Positions 5,123 through 6,150 of a stretch of DNA of 6,150 nucleotides are shown here, piece by piece. Source of the DNA: an uncultured Senegalimassilia sp. (GTDB lineage Bacteria > Actinomycetota > Coriobacteriia > Coriobacteriales > Eggerthellaceae); contig CALEWN010000202.1 in assembly GCA_937925385.1 (NCBI GenBank), positions 1 to 6,150 of the forward strand, written 5' to 3'. A program made the translations under genes and the position numbers. Within the stretch, counting starts at the first letter, position 1, and every line of letters begins with the position of its first letter. The notes under the pieces are model-generated. The model searched no databases. It was not told the DNA's origin and saw only the letters and a list, made by a program, of their open reading frames with translations.

Positions 5123-6150
5123 ATGATATCACGCGAGAAGTACCTTGCCGACCTGCGATGCTGGAAGGATAAGGATGTCATCAAGGTCATCACGGGCGTG
5201 CGCCGCTGCGGAAAGTCCACACTCATGGAACAATGGAAGGCCCTTCTTCGCACAAGCGGAATAGGCGCCGAGCGCATCATCCACATCAATCTCGAGATGA
5301 TGGAGAACGAGCCTCTGCTCGAATACCATGCGCTGCACGATGCCGTGCTGTCGCAGTGCGCCGGCGACGCCATTCACTACGTGCTGCTCGACGAGGTGCA
5401 GAACGTACCCGACTTCCAAAAGGCCATCGACAGCCTGTATGTGCGCCCCAACATCGACCTATATATAACCGGATCGAACGCGCATCTGCTCAGCGGAACG
5501 CTTGCGACCCTGCTCTCCGGACGCTACGTGGAAATCAAGATGCTGCCGTTCTCGTTCTCGGAATACACGGAAGCGCACAAAGGCGAAGCAACGCAAACCC
5601 GGCTCTGGTCCGATTTCCTGCATGATGGATCGTTTCCCGCGATCATGCAGCTCGGAGGCGACGACGGTCTGACGTTCGACTACCTTGACGGCGTGCTGAA
5701 CACCATATTGGTGAAGGACGTGGCGCAGCGCGTCGGCGGCAACGCGCCCGCATTGCGACGGCTCAGCGCGTTTCTCTACGACAACATCGGAAACCTCGCC
5801 AGCCCCTCATCCATCGCCAAAGCCATGACCGCAGGCGGGCATTCCATCTCAGCGCCCACCGTGAACCGCTACCTCGAGGCGCTCGAGGCCGCTTTCCTCG
5901 TGTACCCCGTCGACCGCTACGATGTGCGCGGGAAGCGTATCCTGAAGCAAGAGAAGAAATACTACGCCGTTGACATGGGCCTTCGTCGGGTACTGTGTTC
6001 AAACGGCGTGCGCGACACGGGGCGCATCCTGGAAAACCTAGTGTTCCTCGAGCTGCTGAGACGCGAGAAGAACGTATACGTGGGCCAAGGTCCCACGGGC
6101 GAGATAGACTTCGTGACCAACGGCCCCGCAGGCGTGAAATACTGGCAAGT
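5123..6150 (+). CDS. AAA_14 / DUF4143 family ATPase, 3' end cut by window
   Basis: An open frame of 342 complete codons continues past the right edge. The AAA_14 ATPase core shows Walker A GVRRCGKST (25-33), Walker B YVLLDEVQNV (86-95), a sensor-like YITGSNAHLLS (114-124) and an Arg-finger-like LSGRY (131-135). PFSFSEY (142-148) and YLDGVLNTILVKDVAQR (187-203) are typical of the family. The DUF4143 part follows: a winged-helix-like segment at about 225-263, then YYAVDMGLR and the nuclease-fold-like ENLVFLELLRRE (304-315) and GEIDFV (326-331). The frame ends at YWQ, so perhaps 50-80 C-terminal residues are missing. ATG 5123 has AGGAG at 5112-5116 with a 6-nt gap. These ATPases are widespread and often multicopy in gut bacteria; their role is largely unknown, though DNA or mobile-element functions have been proposed. 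No partner gene is visible. Confidence 0.9.
   Translation, partial: MISREKYLADLRCWKDKDVIKVITGVRRCGKSTLMEQWKALLRTSGIGAERIIHINLEMMENEPLLEYHALHDAVLSQCAGDAIHYVLLDEVQNVPDFQKAIDSLYVRPNIDLYITGSNAHLLSGTLATLLSGRYVEIKMLPFSFSEYTEAHKGEATQTRLWSDFLHDGSFPAIMQLGGDDGLTFDYLDGVLNTILVKDVAQRVGGNAPALRRLSAFLYDNIGNLASPSSIAKAMTAGGHSISAPTVNRYLEALEAAFLVYPVDRYDVRGKRILKQEKKYYAVDMGLRRVLCSNGVRDTGRILENLVFLELLRREKNVYVGQGPTGEIDFVTNGPAGVKYWQ

Overview
The window is GC-rich bacterial DNA that starts with sequencing adapter, so its left edge is a contig or read end. The insert begins at about position 73. GC-rich coding, a Tat-dependent NapG/NapH-type iron-sulfur module, a lone divergent UvrD-like protein and a DUF4143-type ATPase together suggest a high-GC actinobacterium. 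An anaerobic Coriobacteriia/Eggerthellaceae gut member would fit, but this is inference from overall character and not from a marker gene.

Layout. (1) 1-72: Illumina-type P7 adapter with an 8-nt index. (2) 100-1827, plus strand: a NapG-like periplasmic ferredoxin with four 4Fe-4S sites, then a NapH-like membrane ferredoxin 9 nt downstream. They are very probably the end of an operon whose terminal reductase lies off the left edge. (3) 1828-2199: a 372-nt gap full of GC-rich hairpins, with a strong G-quadruplex motif on the minus strand and an AT-rich island before the next gene. (4) 2218-4119, plus strand: a UvrD/PcrA-like SF1 protein with good ATP-binding motifs but degenerate motifs III, V and VI. 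(5) 4120-4372: two plus-strand terminators, one of them an unusual three-way-junction fold. (6) 4373-4735, minus strand: a small ArsC/Spx-family thioredoxin-fold protein with CxxC, convergent with the helicase-like gene. (7) 4754-5122: a gap that becomes AT-rich on the right and holds a perfect 21-bp inverted repeat with a 6-nt loop, directly over the probable promoter of the next gene. (8) 5123 to the right edge, plus strand: an AAA_14/DUF4143 ATPase, complete at the N-terminus and cut by the window.

How the genes work together. Only napG-napH form an evident functional unit: NapH would take electrons from the quinol pool and pass them through NapG to a periplasmic oxidoreductase. The other three genes look like separate transcription units. 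No complete new multi-gene system is visible. The most unusual signals are the 48-nt palindrome before the ATPase, the hairpin and G4 cluster before the helicase-like gene, the eroded helicase motifs, and the branched terminator.
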